Shown in pieces: positions 63,587 to 64,000 of a stretch of DNA of 64,000 nt (positions within the stretch are counted from its first letter, which is position 1; each line of letters begins with the position of its first letter). Made by a program: the position numbers and the translations under genes. The stretch covers positions 62,001 through 126,000 of the forward strand of contig DF239630.1 in the NCBI GenBank assembly GCA_000507305.1. Direction: 5' to 3'. Below the pieces are notes generated by a model. The model was not told where the DNA came from, did no database searches, and saw nothing but the letters and a program-made list of their open reading frames with translations. The stretch comes from Breviolum minutum Mf 1.05b.01. Lineage: Eukaryota; Sar; Dinophyceae; Suessiales; Symbiodiniaceae.

Positions 63587-64000
63587 GTATACATTCCTGG
63601 ACCCTGCAAGGGGTGCCAAATGGATAGGAAAGGGTGCCATTAAGCAACTCTTTAGGGTGTAAACACCACCCATTGGAGTACACCTTGTAGTCCATGAAAA
63701 CATTTGTAGCCAAAGGGCCAAAGAATCCAATATTGAGAGATTTATCTCAAGAAATGAAGGATTTCCATTGCCATGTTTCTTCGAAGGTATTAGAGCGGTT
63801 GGTTGGTTTTTAGATCTTGTGAAATGAGGCGGTTTTTTTGAATGGCTAGTCAACGTACCCGCCCCCCTAACGTACCCTCCAATTGATAGCCAACCATTTA
63901 GATATGAGTGGTTGTTTGTTGATTTGTTGTGTTCCGACTTGAAACATCATCCATTAGATCTTTTTCCAGGAACCCCAACAACCCATGGGTAACATTTCTC

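Noticed and set aside
1..64000. CRISPR array, bacterial operons, rRNA or tRNA genes
   Set aside because: No regularly spaced direct repeats with unique spacers, no long uninterrupted bacterial-type genes, and no rRNA or tRNA core motifs were seen; the sequence is clearly eukaryotic.

Overview
The window is eukaryotic nuclear DNA, AT-rich (about 40% GC by eye), with many short exons, intron-sized gaps and dozens of short inverted-repeat elements. It looks like a dinoflagellate, possibly Suessiales (Symbiodiniaceae or Polarella-like). The reasons are: (i) a multi-exon gene whose translation carries motifs I recall from a large dinoflagellate-specific repeated gene family (IHGDDCDAHRRRSF, FDWLHVVDLA, RPKHHKLEHI, DEDMVGKI); (ii) an upstream partner gene with a VPHPQAP motif, also known to me from dinoflagellate gene models; (iii) a C5-DNA-methyltransferase-like gene with a PPCSTW core; (iv) a voltage-gated channel with a dinoflagellate-style S4/S5/S6 and EF-hand tail; (v) inferred GC-AG introns next to GT-AG introns. 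Species cannot be named from the sequence alone.

Layout. 1-9.2 kb: mostly non-coding and packed with MITE-like hairpins; one weak coding candidate near the left edge. 9.2-12.6 kb: a plus-strand multi-exon gene encoding acidic and lysine-rich disordered protein and ending in an MBD-like segment. 12.8-15.3 kb: a plus-strand cytosine-5 methyltransferase-like gene, with a long antisense open frame inside it. 16.5-19.5 kb: a multi-exon gene starting with a lysine-rich 201-bp tandem repeat (with a mis-sized assembly gap) and continuing into the VPHPQAP domain. 20.35-23.2 kb: the IHGDD/DEDMVGKI gene, whose exon phases join well. 24.7-45.9 kb: exons of one voltage-gated cation channel (S3 to S6, then EF-hand), scattered over more than 21 kb in introns filled with MITEs; a separate zinc-finger-like, frame-broken gene fragment (43.6-44.5 kb) sits inside one of these introns. 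46-64 kb: scattered short plus-strand exon candidates in another MITE-rich landscape; they may be the channel's C-terminal part or other genes.

About seventeen families of short inverted repeats (roughly 90-290 bp) recur in the window, some nested in each other. Several end only 8-30 bp from an inferred splice acceptor. The three loci at 9-23 kb all point the same way on the plus strand and carry transposon-associated functions (MBD-like plus methyltransferase-like; the VPHPQAP/IHGDD pair). They may be mobile-element-derived units. Exon joins were worked out by hand from frame, splice dinucleotides and family motifs; where phases did not close I say so.
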